This document shows positions 54,455-62,538 of a stretch of DNA of 64,000 nucleotides, piece by piece. Each line of letters begins with the position of its first letter. The stretch's first letter is position 1. A program made the position numbers and the translations under genes. The notes below the pieces were generated by a model. The model was not told the DNA's origin. It saw only the letters and a list, made by a program, of their open reading frames with translations, and did not search any database. The DNA comes from an uncultured bacterium (lineage in GTDB: Bacteria > Cyanobacteriota > Vampirovibrionia > Gastranaerophilales > Gastranaerophilaceae), in NCBI GenBank assembly GCA_949290355.1, contig CASERN010000007.1:19677-83676 (forward strand), read 5' to 3'.

Positions 54455-55087
54455 ATGCGTAAAATATTTTTATATAGTATTATAATATTAACAATGATTT
54501 CTCAGCCTGTTTTTGCAAAGGCTATTGCTGTTCAAGCATTGGATGATTTTTCTACAGAAAATCCTTCTTCTACAATGCGTGTAAAAACGCTTGAAGATAT
54601 CGTCATAAATGAAAATACAACGATTAATTCAGGTGATATTGTAGAAGGTAAAATAGTTGATGTGGTAAGTCCCAAAAGATTGAAAAGAGATGCATCGTTT
54701 ACCTTTGTTCCGTTAAGTTATACGGATATAAACGGTAAAACATTTGATATAAAAGGTTATTATCCTGCGAAATATACTACCAAGTTGAATAAGGGCGAGT
54801 TAGCAAAAACAGCAGCATTAGGCGTTGGCAATTTTTTTGTAAAAGGTCTTTCTTTGGGTTATAGCGCAGTTGAAGGTGCTGTAAAAAATGAGAAAGATAA
54901 CCGTTTTAAATCAAGTATAAATTCTGTGTATGAAGATTCACCTTTTTCATATGTAGAAAAAGGTGAAGAAATTGTCATAAAAAAAGAGCAAAATTTCTTT
55001 CTTAATTTTAAGATAAAAGATGACTCTGATGATGAAAACCTTCCAAATTATCAATATGAAGAATTACCATCATCCCAAAATGAATAA
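54455..55087 (+). CDS. Exported protein, paralogue of the next gene
   Basis: A 210-residue protein with a signal peptide (MRKIFLYSIIILTMISQPVFA). The mature part has AVQALDDFSTENPSSTMRVKTLEDIVINENTTINSGDIVEGKIVDVV, a beta-rich module, then FTFVPLSYTDINGKTFDIKGYYPAKY. It shares this module with the following gene (P-S-x-T-M, G-x-x-V-x-G-x-I, F-x-P-x-x-Y, G-x-Y-P-A-K). A hydrophobic stretch (TAALGVGNFFVKGLSLGYSA) is specific to it. Function unknown; probably periplasmic or outer-membrane. Confidence 0.65.
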   Translation: MRKIFLYSIIILTMISQPVFAKAIAVQALDDFSTENPSSTMRVKTLEDIVINENTTINSGDIVEGKIVDVVSPKRLKRDASFTFVPLSYTDINGKTFDIKGYYPAKYTTKLNKGELAKTAALGVGNFFVKGLSLGYSAVEGAVKNEKDNRFKSSINSVYEDSPFSYVEKGEEIVIKKEQNFFLNFKIKDDSDDENLPNYQYEELPSSQNE

Positions 55088-55162
55088 TTTTGAGATTTGA
55101 AAGTGATATAAATTGACTGTTTTTGAAAATTATGTTATCATCCTATATATCAACCGGAGATA

Positions 55163-55804
55163 ATGACAATGATGAAAAAGATATTATTTTTATTTGCATT
55201 ACTAATAAGTTTTACAGGTAATTCAGTACTTGCTAAGACTGCACCTGTTCAAATATTACAGGACTTTTCAATCAGCAAACCTTCACAGACAATGCTTATA
55301 AAAATTCTTTCTAATGTTCAGTTGAATAAAAACTTGATGCTGCATGAAGGCTATTATGTTTTAGGTCAAATTATGGATGTTTCAAATTCCACATTTGTTT
55401 TTATGCCAATAAAATATCAAAACTTCCATAATGAAGTATTTGAAATCAATGGGAACTATCCTGCTAAGTTTGTTCAAATGATTGAATCCTCTAATAAATC
55501 CGCTCCTCAAGGGGTAATATCAAAAGATTCAAAATTTGTTCTTGATTTTGTGATAGCAGAAGAAACTCCAAATAACGAAATTGGAGCAAAATACCAAAAC
55601 GTCGGAACTCCGGAAGATGGAATTTCTGCACTTGTTAATCAATCAGAATCTGTTCTATATGATGGATCTATCCCTCAAACTATGAAGGATTTCCCTGGAA
55701 TTAAATTGAATTCTTTTGACAATGGCAGCAATTTTAATATCCCTAAAAAATTAATAATAAATGTAGAACAAAAAGACAATAATATAAATTCATTAAAATA
55801 TTAG
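55163..55804 (+). CDS. Exported protein, paralogue of the preceding gene
   Basis: A 213-residue protein with signal peptide (MKKILFLFALLISFTGNSVLA; the start could be 55163, 55169 or 55172, with CCGGAG upstream). AKTAPVQILQDFSISKPSQTMLIKILSNVQLNKNLMLHEGYYVLGQIMDVS aligns with its neighbour. Then FVFMPIKYQNFHNEVFEINGNYPAKF and a unique C-terminal tail. The pair is a tandem duplication; identity seems modest, so it is old. Confidence 0.62.
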   Translation: MTMMKKILFLFALLISFTGNSVLAKTAPVQILQDFSISKPSQTMLIKILSNVQLNKNLMLHEGYYVLGQIMDVSNSTFVFMPIKYQNFHNEVFEINGNYPAKFVQMIESSNKSAPQGVISKDSKFVLDFVIAEETPNNEIGAKYQNVGTPEDGISALVNQSESVLYDGSIPQTMKDFPGIKLNSFDNGSNFNIPKKLIINVEQKDNNINSLKY

Positions 55805-55884
55805 TCTCAAATTTATCGTTTTTATATTTGTTCCAATCTAAAATTATTTTATCCATAATATTTTAATAATCCATATAAAAATAA

Positions 55885-56037
55885 TTGAAATTGCAAATAA
55901 TATATGTTAAAATTAAAACAATAGGAAAGGAGCAAATTATGCAAGAATTATTAAGAGATGTAAAGTCGGGGGGGGGGGCAACTCTAGGCTCTTTCCAAGA
56001 TTTAAGGGGTTGTAAAAGAGAAAACATCTGTTATAAT
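55885..56037 (+). promoter_or_regulatory. Leader module of prepilin locus E: two promoters
   Basis: P1: TTGAAA (55885-55890), 17 bases, TAAAAT (55908-55913). AAAGGAG precedes the leader ATG at 55939. P2: TTGTAA (56010-56015), 16 bases, TATAAT (56032-56037). Confidence 0.72.
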
Positions 56038-56790
56038 GGTGATATATGTGATCACTTTTATAATGGAGAGTTTATGAAAAAACATTTTGGATTTACTTTG
56101 GCAGAAGTATTAATTACATTAGGTATTATTGGTGTCGTTGCAGCTATGACACTTCCTACTTTAGTTGCCAATTATCAAAAAACAGTTATGGTTACTCAAT
56201 TGAAAAAAGAGGTTAATACTTTGAGTAACAATTTTAAAAAAATCATGGCGGATGAACAGGTCTATAAATTGTCTGACACTTCAATTTTTGATTCTACAGG
56301 TGCAATTAATGCTGATGCCTATAAAAATTATTTCCAAGCGAATTATGCAGATGAAAATTCTAAATTCGGAGATTATGTCAGCAGCACATTTAATCGTGAT
56401 ATAAATGGCCGACAAATAAAAGGGATGTATTTTAATGACGGCTCTTGTTTCGCTTTTGTAGACTATGAGGGTGCTGTCATAAATGGTGGTGGTAATACGG
56501 CGATAAATAATAGTATTCTTTTAGATGTAAATTGTGATAAAAAACCAAACAAAGTCGGTCGAGATATTTTGTTAGTTGATTATGATGATAATGGTGTTTA
56601 TTTTGATTTAGCTAAATCTTTATCACCAGGATTTGATTCTCAACGTGCAGATGAGTTTTGTAAAGGCTTAATTGCGTCATCAGATACCAATGAAGAAGAA
56701 TATAAAGACGATGGTGCTACTTTAATAAGTTGGGCAGGTCGTGCTTGTCTGCAAAGTATAGTAAATCATGGATGGAAAATGACATATTAA
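55939..56790 (+). CDS. Prepilin-like protein with in-frame leader extension (locus E)
   Basis: Open for 283 residues from the leader ATG: MQELLRDVKSGGGATLGSFQ, GCKRENICYNG, then MKKHFG at residue 46 (base 56074) and FTLAEVLITLGIIGVVAAMTLP. Eleven G hold the leader in frame. The core from 56074 has 238 residues and its own GGAG site. The C-terminal domain has the motif LLDVNCDKKPNKVGRDILLV in place of D-V-N-G-x-K-x-P-N, and four or five cysteines. As for the other loci, pilus or secretion filament components are inferred; no assembly genes are in the window. Confidence 0.85.
   Translation: MQELLRDVKSGGGATLGSFQDLRGCKRENICYNGDICDHFYNGEFMKKHFGFTLAEVLITLGIIGVVAAMTLPTLVANYQKTVMVTQLKKEVNTLSNNFKKIMADEQVYKLSDTSIFDSTGAINADAYKNYFQANYADENSKFGDYVSSTFNRDINGRQIKGMYFNDGSCFAFVDYEGAVINGGGNTAINNSILLDVNCDKKPNKVGRDILLVDYDDNGVYFDLAKSLSPGFDSQRADEFCKGLIASSDTNEEEYKDDGATLISWAGRACLQSIVNHGWKMTY
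55968..55978. repeat. Homopolymer G11 (locus E)
   Basis: Eleven consecutive G, in-frame state; longest such run in the window. Confidence 0.88.
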
Positions 56791-56795
56791 TAAAT

Positions 56796-56830
56796 AAAAA
56801 AAATCTTCGCGATACGCGAAGATTTCTTTT
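56796..56830. terminator. Bidirectional terminator between locus E and tsf
   Basis: AAATCTTCGCG (56801-56811) and CGCGAAGATTT (56815-56825) form a perfect 11-bp stem with a three-base loop flanked by A and T runs. Confidence 0.92.
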
Positions 56831-56848
56831 GCTTTGATTTATGAAAAA

Positions 56849-57712
56849 TTAACCTTTGATTTGGTTCATAACTTCATCAGCGAAGTTTTCTTGACGTTTT
56901 TCCAAACCTTCACCAAGAACAAATCTTGTGAATGCTTTAACTGTCAATTTCCCTTCAATCAATTGTCCAACAGTTATATCAGGGTTTTTGATAAATGGTT
57001 GTTCTAAAAGAACTCTTGAAGCCATTAATTTGTTAACTCTGCCTTCAACAATTTTTGCTCTGATTTGTTCAGGTTTTTTCAACAAATCTTCTTTACCCAT
57101 TTCAATTTCAGTTTCATGATCAATAACTGATTGAGGAATTTCGCTTCTTGAAATGAATTCAGGAGCAGAAGATGCAATATGAAGACAAATGTCATTCATT
57201 AATTCATAATCTTTTTTATCAGTTTGGATTAAAACACCGATTTTTCCGTTGTGAATATAAGAAGCTGTGTTACCTTCATATCTTACAAATCTTCTGAAAG
57301 TAATTTTTTCTCCGATAGAAGCAATTTTTTCTTTAATTACTTCTGATATAACTTTACCGCATTTTTCGCAAGTAGAAGCTAAAAGAACATCATTGTCAGC
57401 AGGGTTTGTCTTTGCAACAACTTCTGCAAGACCATTTGTTAGTTCTTTGAATTCTTCATTTTTAGCAACAAAGTCTGTTTCGCAGTTAACTTCAACCATA
57501 GCTCCGCAATCAGCTTGGATAGAAGAAGCTACTAAACCTTCAGCAGCAATTCTGCCCATTTTTTTGTCAGCAGAAGCCATACCTTTTTGGCGAAGTACTT
57601 CCATTGCTTTTTCCATATCTCCGTCAGTTTCAACAAGTGCTTTTTTTGCATCCATCATACCAGCACCGGTTTTATCACGAAGTTCTTTTACCATTTGAGC
57701 TGTAATATTCAT
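56849..57712 (-). CDS. tsf: Elongation factor Ts
   Basis: A 287-residue nucleotide exchange factor for EF-Tu. The N-terminal UBA-like part has VKELRDKTGAGMMDAKKALVETDGDMEKA; the core begins AEGLVASSIQADCGAMVEVNCETDFVAKNEEF. Length is normal. AAAGGAGAG precedes the start. It follows rpsB by 72 bases, the usual operon order. Confidence 0.97.
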   Translation of the reverse strand: MNITAQMVKELRDKTGAGMMDAKKALVETDGDMEKAMEVLRQKGMASADKKMGRIAAEGLVASSIQADCGAMVEVNCETDFVAKNEEFKELTNGLAEVVAKTNPADNDVLLASTCEKCGKVISEVIKEKIASIGEKITFRRFVRYEGNTASYIHNGKIGVLIQTDKKDYELMNDICLHIASSAPEFISRSEIPQSVIDHETEIEMGKEDLLKKPEQIRAKIVEGRVNKLMASRVLLEQPFIKNPDITVGQLIEGKLTVKAFTRFVLGEGLEKRQENFADEVMNQIKG

Positions 57713-57784
57713 TATAATTCTCTCCTTTATAATGACAAAAGGGAGAAAGGGAGTGTATCCCTATCCTCTTTTATCAAAGTGTAA

Positions 57785-58576
57785 TTATTCTGCAACTGTT
57801 TCTGTTGTTTCTGCTTTAACTGCTTCTTCAGCAGTAACACCTGCATCTTCAGGTTTAATTTCTTCTAATTTTTTTGCATTAGCGTTAGCTTCTCTTAATT
57901 GTTTACCTTCAAGAATTGCGTCTGCTAATTTAGAAGCAATCAATTTAATAGAACGAATAGCATCGTCATTACCAGGAATAATATAATTGATACCGTCTGG
58001 ATCAGCATTTGTATCAGCTAAACATATTACTGGAATATTTAATTTGTTTGCTTCTTTAATTGCGATATCTTCTTTTTTCTGGTCAACGATGAATATTACA
58101 TCAGGAAGACCTCTCATATCTTTGATACCACCTAATGTTTTACTTAATTTTCCTAATTCTCTGTTTAATTTTGCGATTTCTTTTTTAGGTAATTTTTCAG
58201 CATGACCTGAGTTCATGAAATCTTCAAGTTCTCTAAGTTTGTTAACACGTCCTCTGATTGTCTCAAAGTTTGTTAACATACCGCCAAGCCATCTTCTGTT
58301 AATATAGTAAGCACCAGCTCTTGTTGCTTCTTCTGCAACAACTTCTGCAGCTTGTTTTTTTGTGCCTACAAATAAAACGTTTTTGTTACGTGCTGCAAAA
58401 TCTCTTACTACTGCATAAGCTTCATCTAGTAAGTCAGTTGTTTTGCGTAAATCTAAAACGTAAATTCCGTTTCTTGCACCGTAAATATACGGTTTCATTT
58501 TAGGGTTCCATCTTTGTGTTTGGTGTCCGAAGTGTACACCTGCTTCTAAAAGTTCAATCATAGATGCTACTGGCAT
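57785..58576 (-). CDS. rpsB: 30S ribosomal protein S2
   Basis: A 263-residue S2 with [72 protein letters not shown] and [32 protein letters not shown]. An acidic alanine/glutamate tail closes it. AGGAGAAAAACG precedes the ATG. It forms the rpsB-tsf operon. Confidence 0.98.
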   Translation of the reverse strand: MPVASMIELLEAGVHFGHQTQRWNPKMKPYIYGARNGIYVLDLRKTTDLLDEAYAVVRDFAARNKNVLFVGTKKQAAEVVAEEATRAGAYYINRRWLGGMLTNFETIRGRVNKLRELEDFMNSGHAEKLPKKEIAKLNRELGKLSKTLGGIKDMRGLPDVIFIVDQKKEDIAIKEANKLNIPVICLADTNADPDGINYIIPGNDDAIRSIKLIASKLADAILEGKQLREANANAKKLEEIKPEDAGVTAEEAVKAETTETVAE

Positions 58577-58737
58577 CGTTTTTCTCCTTTTTTTTACTTG
58601 TTGTACTACGGGCTATACTGTCTCATTCAAGTATAAGGTTAATCTTTCTTGAACTAGGGCAAAACCTATCAGACTAGTGTAACCAACTTAATGATAATAC
58701 AAACATGCCTTTATGCAAATTTATTATTGCGTTATAT
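58577..58737 (-). promoter_or_regulatory. Possible structured leader of rpsB
   Basis: The transcript upstream of rpsB contains GGTT/AACC and CTAG/CTAG segments that could fold around a GGTTTTGCCC core (about 58639-58690 region), as expected for an S2-regulated leader. The fold is not established; a weak -10 (TATCAT) lies further upstream. Confidence 0.35.
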
Positions 58738-59003
58738 TACATAAAATATGTTATTACTTTTTATTACTTTTATATTTGTCCTGCGCGGACAGCGGGAACT
58801 TTGTGTGGACAAAGTTCCACAAAACCACCCACACGCTTCATTCGCTAATAATTTTTAATGGCTCAACATATTAATCGGCTTAACTCGCTACCGCTCAAAC
58901 AAAAGCCTCTTTGAAATTTGTTTCACCAAAAATTATTGCTCATTTCGCTATCGTGGGGGAGGGAATTTATATAAATAACATATAGATAACATATTTTATG
59001 TAA
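58738..59003. repeat. 266-bp element bounded by perfect 18-bp inverted repeats (MITE-like)
   Basis: TTACATAAAATATGTTAT (58738-58755) is repeated in inverse orientation as ATAACATATTTTATGTAA (58986-59003). Between them lie further inverted repeats: TGTCC/GGACA around TGCGC, GGAACTTTG/CAAAGTTCC around six bases, and AATAATTTTT with AAAAATTATT. The interior is more G+C-rich than its surroundings and has no ORF or transposase. It could be a small non-autonomous transposon relic or a structured RNA. No target-site duplication is obvious. Confidence 0.6.
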
Positions 59004-59038
59004 AAAAAAACGGACTTTCTATCAAGATAGATTGTCCG
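59002..59038 (-). terminator. Terminator of cobO (minus strand)
   Basis: On the minus strand CGGAC/GTCCG and CTATC/GATAG form a stem with bulge, followed by nine T. Confidence 0.8.
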
Positions 59039-59097
59039 GTATTTCATTTTCTGAAACAAAAAGGATTTACATTAACTTATATTGTGTTTGTTCAAAT

Positions 59098-59631
59098 TTA
59101 GTATTCAATGCCTTGTCTTGCCATTACACCTATATCAAAATAATGTTTTATAGGTTTCATTTCTGTTACAAGATGAGCCATTGCTTTTAATTCAGGATGT
59201 GCATAACGTCCTGTTAATACAATCTCAAGATTTTCAGGTTTGTGTAATAATGCTTCTTTTACATCAGAAACTTTAATCATATTCATTGCTGTGCAAATAT
59301 TAATTTCATCCAGAATAATTAATTGATATTCTCCTGAATTGATAGCTTTCTTTGCAAATTCCCAACCTTTTTTTGCTTCTTTAAAATCTTCCATACATAC
59401 ATTGTGAGAATAGCAAACTCTGTCCATTCCAAATTGTACAACATCAAGATTTGGTAAAAATTTTGATGAAGAAACTATTTCACCATATGAAGTAGCACTA
59501 TCACCTTTTGTAAATTGAATAATTAGAACTTTCCAGCCATGTCCCAATGCTCTCAAAGCCAATCCTAAAGCTGCCGTGGTTTTCCCTTTTCCGTCTCCTG
59601 TATAAATTTGTATATACCCATGTTCTAACAC
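59098..59631 (-). CDS. cobO: Cob(I)yrinic acid a,c-diamide adenosyltransferase (CobA/CobO/BtuR)
   Basis: A 177-residue P-loop enzyme that adenosylates corrinoids. YTGDGKGKTTAALGLALRALGHG is the P-loop; LIIQFTKG, IILDEINICTAMNMI and IVLTGRYAHPELKAMAHLVTEMKPIKHYFDIGVMARQGIEY complete the family. The start is GTG with GGAGG nine bases upstream. No other cobalamin genes lie nearby, so it may serve salvage. No cobalamin riboswitch box is present upstream. Confidence 0.95.
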   Translation of the reverse strand: MLEHGYIQIYTGDGKGKTTAALGLALRALGHGWKVLIIQFTKGDSATSYGEIVSSSKFLPNLDVVQFGMDRVCYSHNVCMEDFKEAKKGWEFAKKAINSGEYQLIILDEINICTAMNMIKVSDVKEALLHKPENLEIVLTGRYAHPELKAMAHLVTEMKPIKHYFDIGVMARQGIEY

Positions 59632-60174
59632 GACTCACTACCTCCAAATAAACTGATAAGTTCCTCTATCCTTATTTTAACGAATATTACTCACTGTTTA
59701 ATCGTTCCAAGGATTGATAAATTTCGAGCAAGAGATGGATAAATTTATCTATCCCCGCTCCCAAGATTTTGTATATTCATCATAGAATAAAATTTTAAAA
59801 AATAAATGTTTTTTGTACATTCCATGCCAATCTTTTTACAATTAAATTTTTTCAAAATCCAAAGACAACCGATATGAAAGAGTAACAAGCTAAAAATTTT
59901 TTTTGCAAAAAAATTTACATAATTTTTGTAACGTAATTGTTAAAAACTCTTGCAAAACTCCAAAGAACTCTTGTACCAATGAAAACAGCGCTATCAACAA
60001 TTATAAATATTGTTAATATTAAATACGTATTTTAAAAAAAATAAATATTAATAAAAGCCTAAAAAAAGAAGATAAAAAGGCATGTTAACTTTTGTAACAA
60101 ATATTATAATTGCTGAAATTCTTTAATTTTCAAAGTGTTTACATGTTTAAGAGTATAAAAAGAGAGATAGTATC
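59632..60174. other. Intergenic region between cobO and the coiled-coil gene
   Basis: A 543-bp AT-rich region without a supported gene. GATGGATAAATTTATCTATC (59734-59753) is a near-perfect palindrome (9 of 10 pairs), with a related half-site GATTGATAAATTT 21 bases upstream, a candidate operator. GCCT/AGGC around an A-rich loop (about 60055-60085) is a weak hairpin. A TTTACA/TATAAA pair and AGAGAG lie just before the coiled-coil gene. The rest shows no structure I can name. Confidence 0.5.
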
Positions 60175-61884
60175 ATGTCCACAGTTGGATTAGGACAATT
60201 AAATACAAGGAAATTAAGCTCTTCTTACAAGTCAGAAGTGGCTAATAGGTTAGCGTCTTCTAAAAATACAAAACAGAGCTATGGTATTTTTGCCCAAAGA
60301 TCAGCTGTTGGAACAGGTGCTGTCTTTAATTCAAGGGCATCTTACGGTCCTGGAATAAGTTCAACATTACAAAGCATGAACGCTGGTAGATCACATGAAT
60401 TTAAAGATATTACTGATGCGTTTAAAATGATGAATGCTTATAAACAATCATATAACAGCGGCAGTTTATCAGGTCTTGATAAATTTTCAGCTATAGCTGG
60501 AACCTTAGGAGCTTTAGGCAGCTTGACTGGACAGATAATTACTGCGGTGAAATCAAACGATTCTTCTGGAAATACTGTAACTAAAGGTGATTCTGTAGAT
60601 TCAGCATCTTCATCTTCTTCTGAGATAAGTGCAATGAAAAATGCTACAGATTCAACTACATTAAGAGAAGCAATAGGTAATGCAGAAGCTGCAAAAGCTG
60701 ATATTGTTTCTGAATATAACAGTATACAGTCCGGCTTGGATGCAAAGAAAGCTGCTGCTGATCAAGCTAATTCTCAATTAGAAGGAATTAAAAAAGAAGT
60801 AAAATCTCAAAAAGAAGTCGTAGATAATAAACAAAAAGCAGTAGATGGAGCAAATCAAAATGTAAAAGAAGCTTCAGATCAGGTTGGAAGAACTAAATCA
60901 GCATTGGATGCTGCGGATAATAGGTTAGCTTCTGCTGATGCTTCTTATAGGGATGCAAGTTTAAATCTTTCTAATGCTGAAGCAACTTTGGCAAGAACAC
61001 AACCAACTAAAATTGGTCCTGATGGCTCAGAAGTTCCAAATGAGCCTGCATATAGTAATGCCAAAAAAGCTGTAGAAAATGCAAAACAACAAAAACAAGA
61101 AGCACTAAATAATTTGAAACAAGCAGAAAATGAAAAGAAAGAAGCAGCTGAACGTTATGAAACAGCTCAACAAAACCATGAAAATGCTAAAACGGCATTG
61201 GAACAAGCTCAAAATACTTTAGAAACTGCAAAAGATGATTTAGCAAAGGCTCAAGAAAAACTTGATAAATTAGAAAATCAACAATCAAAAGCTGAAAATG
61301 CTGTTAAATCTTATGAAGATGATTTAGAAAGGATGAAAACTCTTGAAAATCAAAGAGATAAATATACAAAAGAAATTGATTCTCAAAAGAAAAGACTATC
61401 AACTTTAGAGGAAAAAGAATCTAAAGAACTTGATAATTTGAATAAAAAAATGGATAAAACTCAAGATAAAATTTCTCAAAGAGAAGGCAATATTGATACA
61501 ACTGACGGGAAGCAATCTTTGAAAGAAAAAATCTTGGGTAAGAAAAATGAGAAATCTATTTCAAATTTTGAAAAAATTCAGGATACATTTAAAGAACTTC
61601 AAAAGAAAGTAAATTTAACTAAATTAAGTAAAGTTTCACCTGAATATGTCGGCAGTAGTGGTGTTCAATATCGTACAGCTTCTTATGATGGTGAAAAATA
61701 TTATATGGTAGGTTCAAACGTTGTTGATGAATCAGAATATAACGCATTGAAAGCTCAAGATCAAGCTTGGGGCGGTGTAAAACTGGTTCAAACAGAATCC
61801 AATGGTGTTAAACATTATTATTTTGAAGGTCAAGAAATTTCTGAATCAGAATATTTAGCTAAAAGACAAGAAGCAGGGTTTTAA
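60175..61884 (+). CDS. Large coiled-coil protein with tandem C-terminal repeats
   Basis: A 569-residue protein. A serine/glycine-rich N terminus (1-70) without a signal peptide, a hydrophobic segment (KFSAIAGTLGALGSLTGQIITAV, about 101-123), a low-complexity serine patch, then a long coiled coil from about 160 to 445 rich in A, K, E, Q. The C terminus has two similar modules ending in ESEYxALKAQ and ESEYLAKRQE with YYM/YYF before. AGAGAG precedes the ATG. It could be a secreted filament or translocated protein; no family is recognised. Confidence 0.7.
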   Translation: MSTVGLGQLNTRKLSSSYKSEVANRLASSKNTKQSYGIFAQRSAVGTGAVFNSRASYGPGISSTLQSMNAGRSHEFKDITDAFKMMNAYKQSYNSGSLSGLDKFSAIAGTLGALGSLTGQIITAVKSNDSSGNTVTKGDSVDSASSSSSEISAMKNATDSTTLREAIGNAEAAKADIVSEYNSIQSGLDAKKAAADQANSQLEGIKKEVKSQKEVVDNKQKAVDGANQNVKEASDQVGRTKSALDAADNRLASADASYRDASLNLSNAEATLARTQPTKIGPDGSEVPNEPAYSNAKKAVENAKQQKQEALNNLKQAENEKKEAAERYETAQQNHENAKTALEQAQNTLETAKDDLAKAQEKLDKLENQQSKAENAVKSYEDDLERMKTLENQRDKYTKEIDSQKKRLSTLEEKESKELDNLNKKMDKTQDKISQREGNIDTTDGKQSLKEKILGKKNEKSISNFEKIQDTFKELQKKVNLTKLSKVSPEYVGSSGVQYRTASYDGEKYYMVGSNVVDESEYNALKAQDQAWGGVKLVQTESNGVKHYYFEGQEISESEYLAKRQEAGF

Positions 61885-61967
61885 TATCATTTAACATTAA
61901 AATATAATTACTTTACTTTTAAAAAGTTCTATTGTAACATAAGATTATAAGGACAGTATTGTCATCC

Positions 61968-62000
61968 AAAAAAAGAACGGGAAAGCCCGTTCTTTTTTAT
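61968..62000 (+). terminator. Rho-independent terminator
   Basis: AAAAAAGAACGGG and CCCGTTCTTTTTT form a perfect 13-bp stem with a four-base loop. Confidence 0.93.
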
Positions 62001-62031
62001 CTAGTAGGGTAAGAAAGGGTAAGGTTTATTT

Positions 62032-62514
62032 ATGAAACAGGAAATTAACAGGTATGATGTCTTGGAAAAAATTACACCGTTAATTGAAAATACAGCCATG
62101 CGCTTTGGATATATACCTATTGAAATTGAATTCACGAAAGAAAATCACAGATGGTTTTTAAGAATTTATCTTTATTCTAAAGAAAAAGACGTAACTTTGG
62201 ATGATTGTGAAAATGTAACAAGGAGTTTATCTGATTTTTTAGATGAATTGATCCCTGTTAAATACTATTTAGAAGTATCTTCTCCAGGTCTTGAAAGAAA
62301 ATTTAAGTCAGATAAGGAATTTGTATATTTTACGGGTAGAAGAATTAGCTTAAAATTAAAACAACCAATTGAAGGTGAAACAGAAAAAATCTTTAAAGGT
62401 GAAATTTTGGATTATGATGAAAATAACGGTTTGAAATTCTTTAGGTTTGATGATGGTAAGGAATTATTGATTCCAAAGAGTAATATACAATCAGCAAAAC
62501 TTTATATAGATTAA
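62032..62514 (+). CDS. rimP: Ribosome maturation factor RimP
   Basis: A 160-residue 30S maturation factor. LRIYLYSKEKDVTLDDCENVTRSLSDFLDE and YYLEVSSPGLERKFKSDKEFVYFTGRRI are its signatures, with a C-terminal SH3-like domain. It lies 24 bases before nusA, the normal order. AAGG lies 11 bases before the ATG. Confidence 0.95.
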   Translation: MKQEINRYDVLEKITPLIENTAMRFGYIPIEIEFTKENHRWFLRIYLYSKEKDVTLDDCENVTRSLSDFLDELIPVKYYLEVSSPGLERKFKSDKEFVYFTGRRISLKLKQPIEGETEKIFKGEILDYDENNGLKFFRFDDGKELLIPKSNIQSAKLYID

Positions 62515-62538
62515 TAAAAAATATGAAAGGATAAAATT

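Noticed and set aside
58780..58970. Decayed protein-coding gene inside the inverted-repeat element
   Set aside because: No frame stays open for a meaningful length and no family resemblance was seen.
59632..59760. Cobalamin riboswitch before cobO
   Set aside because: No GCCACTG-type B12 box or matching fold is visible upstream of the gene.
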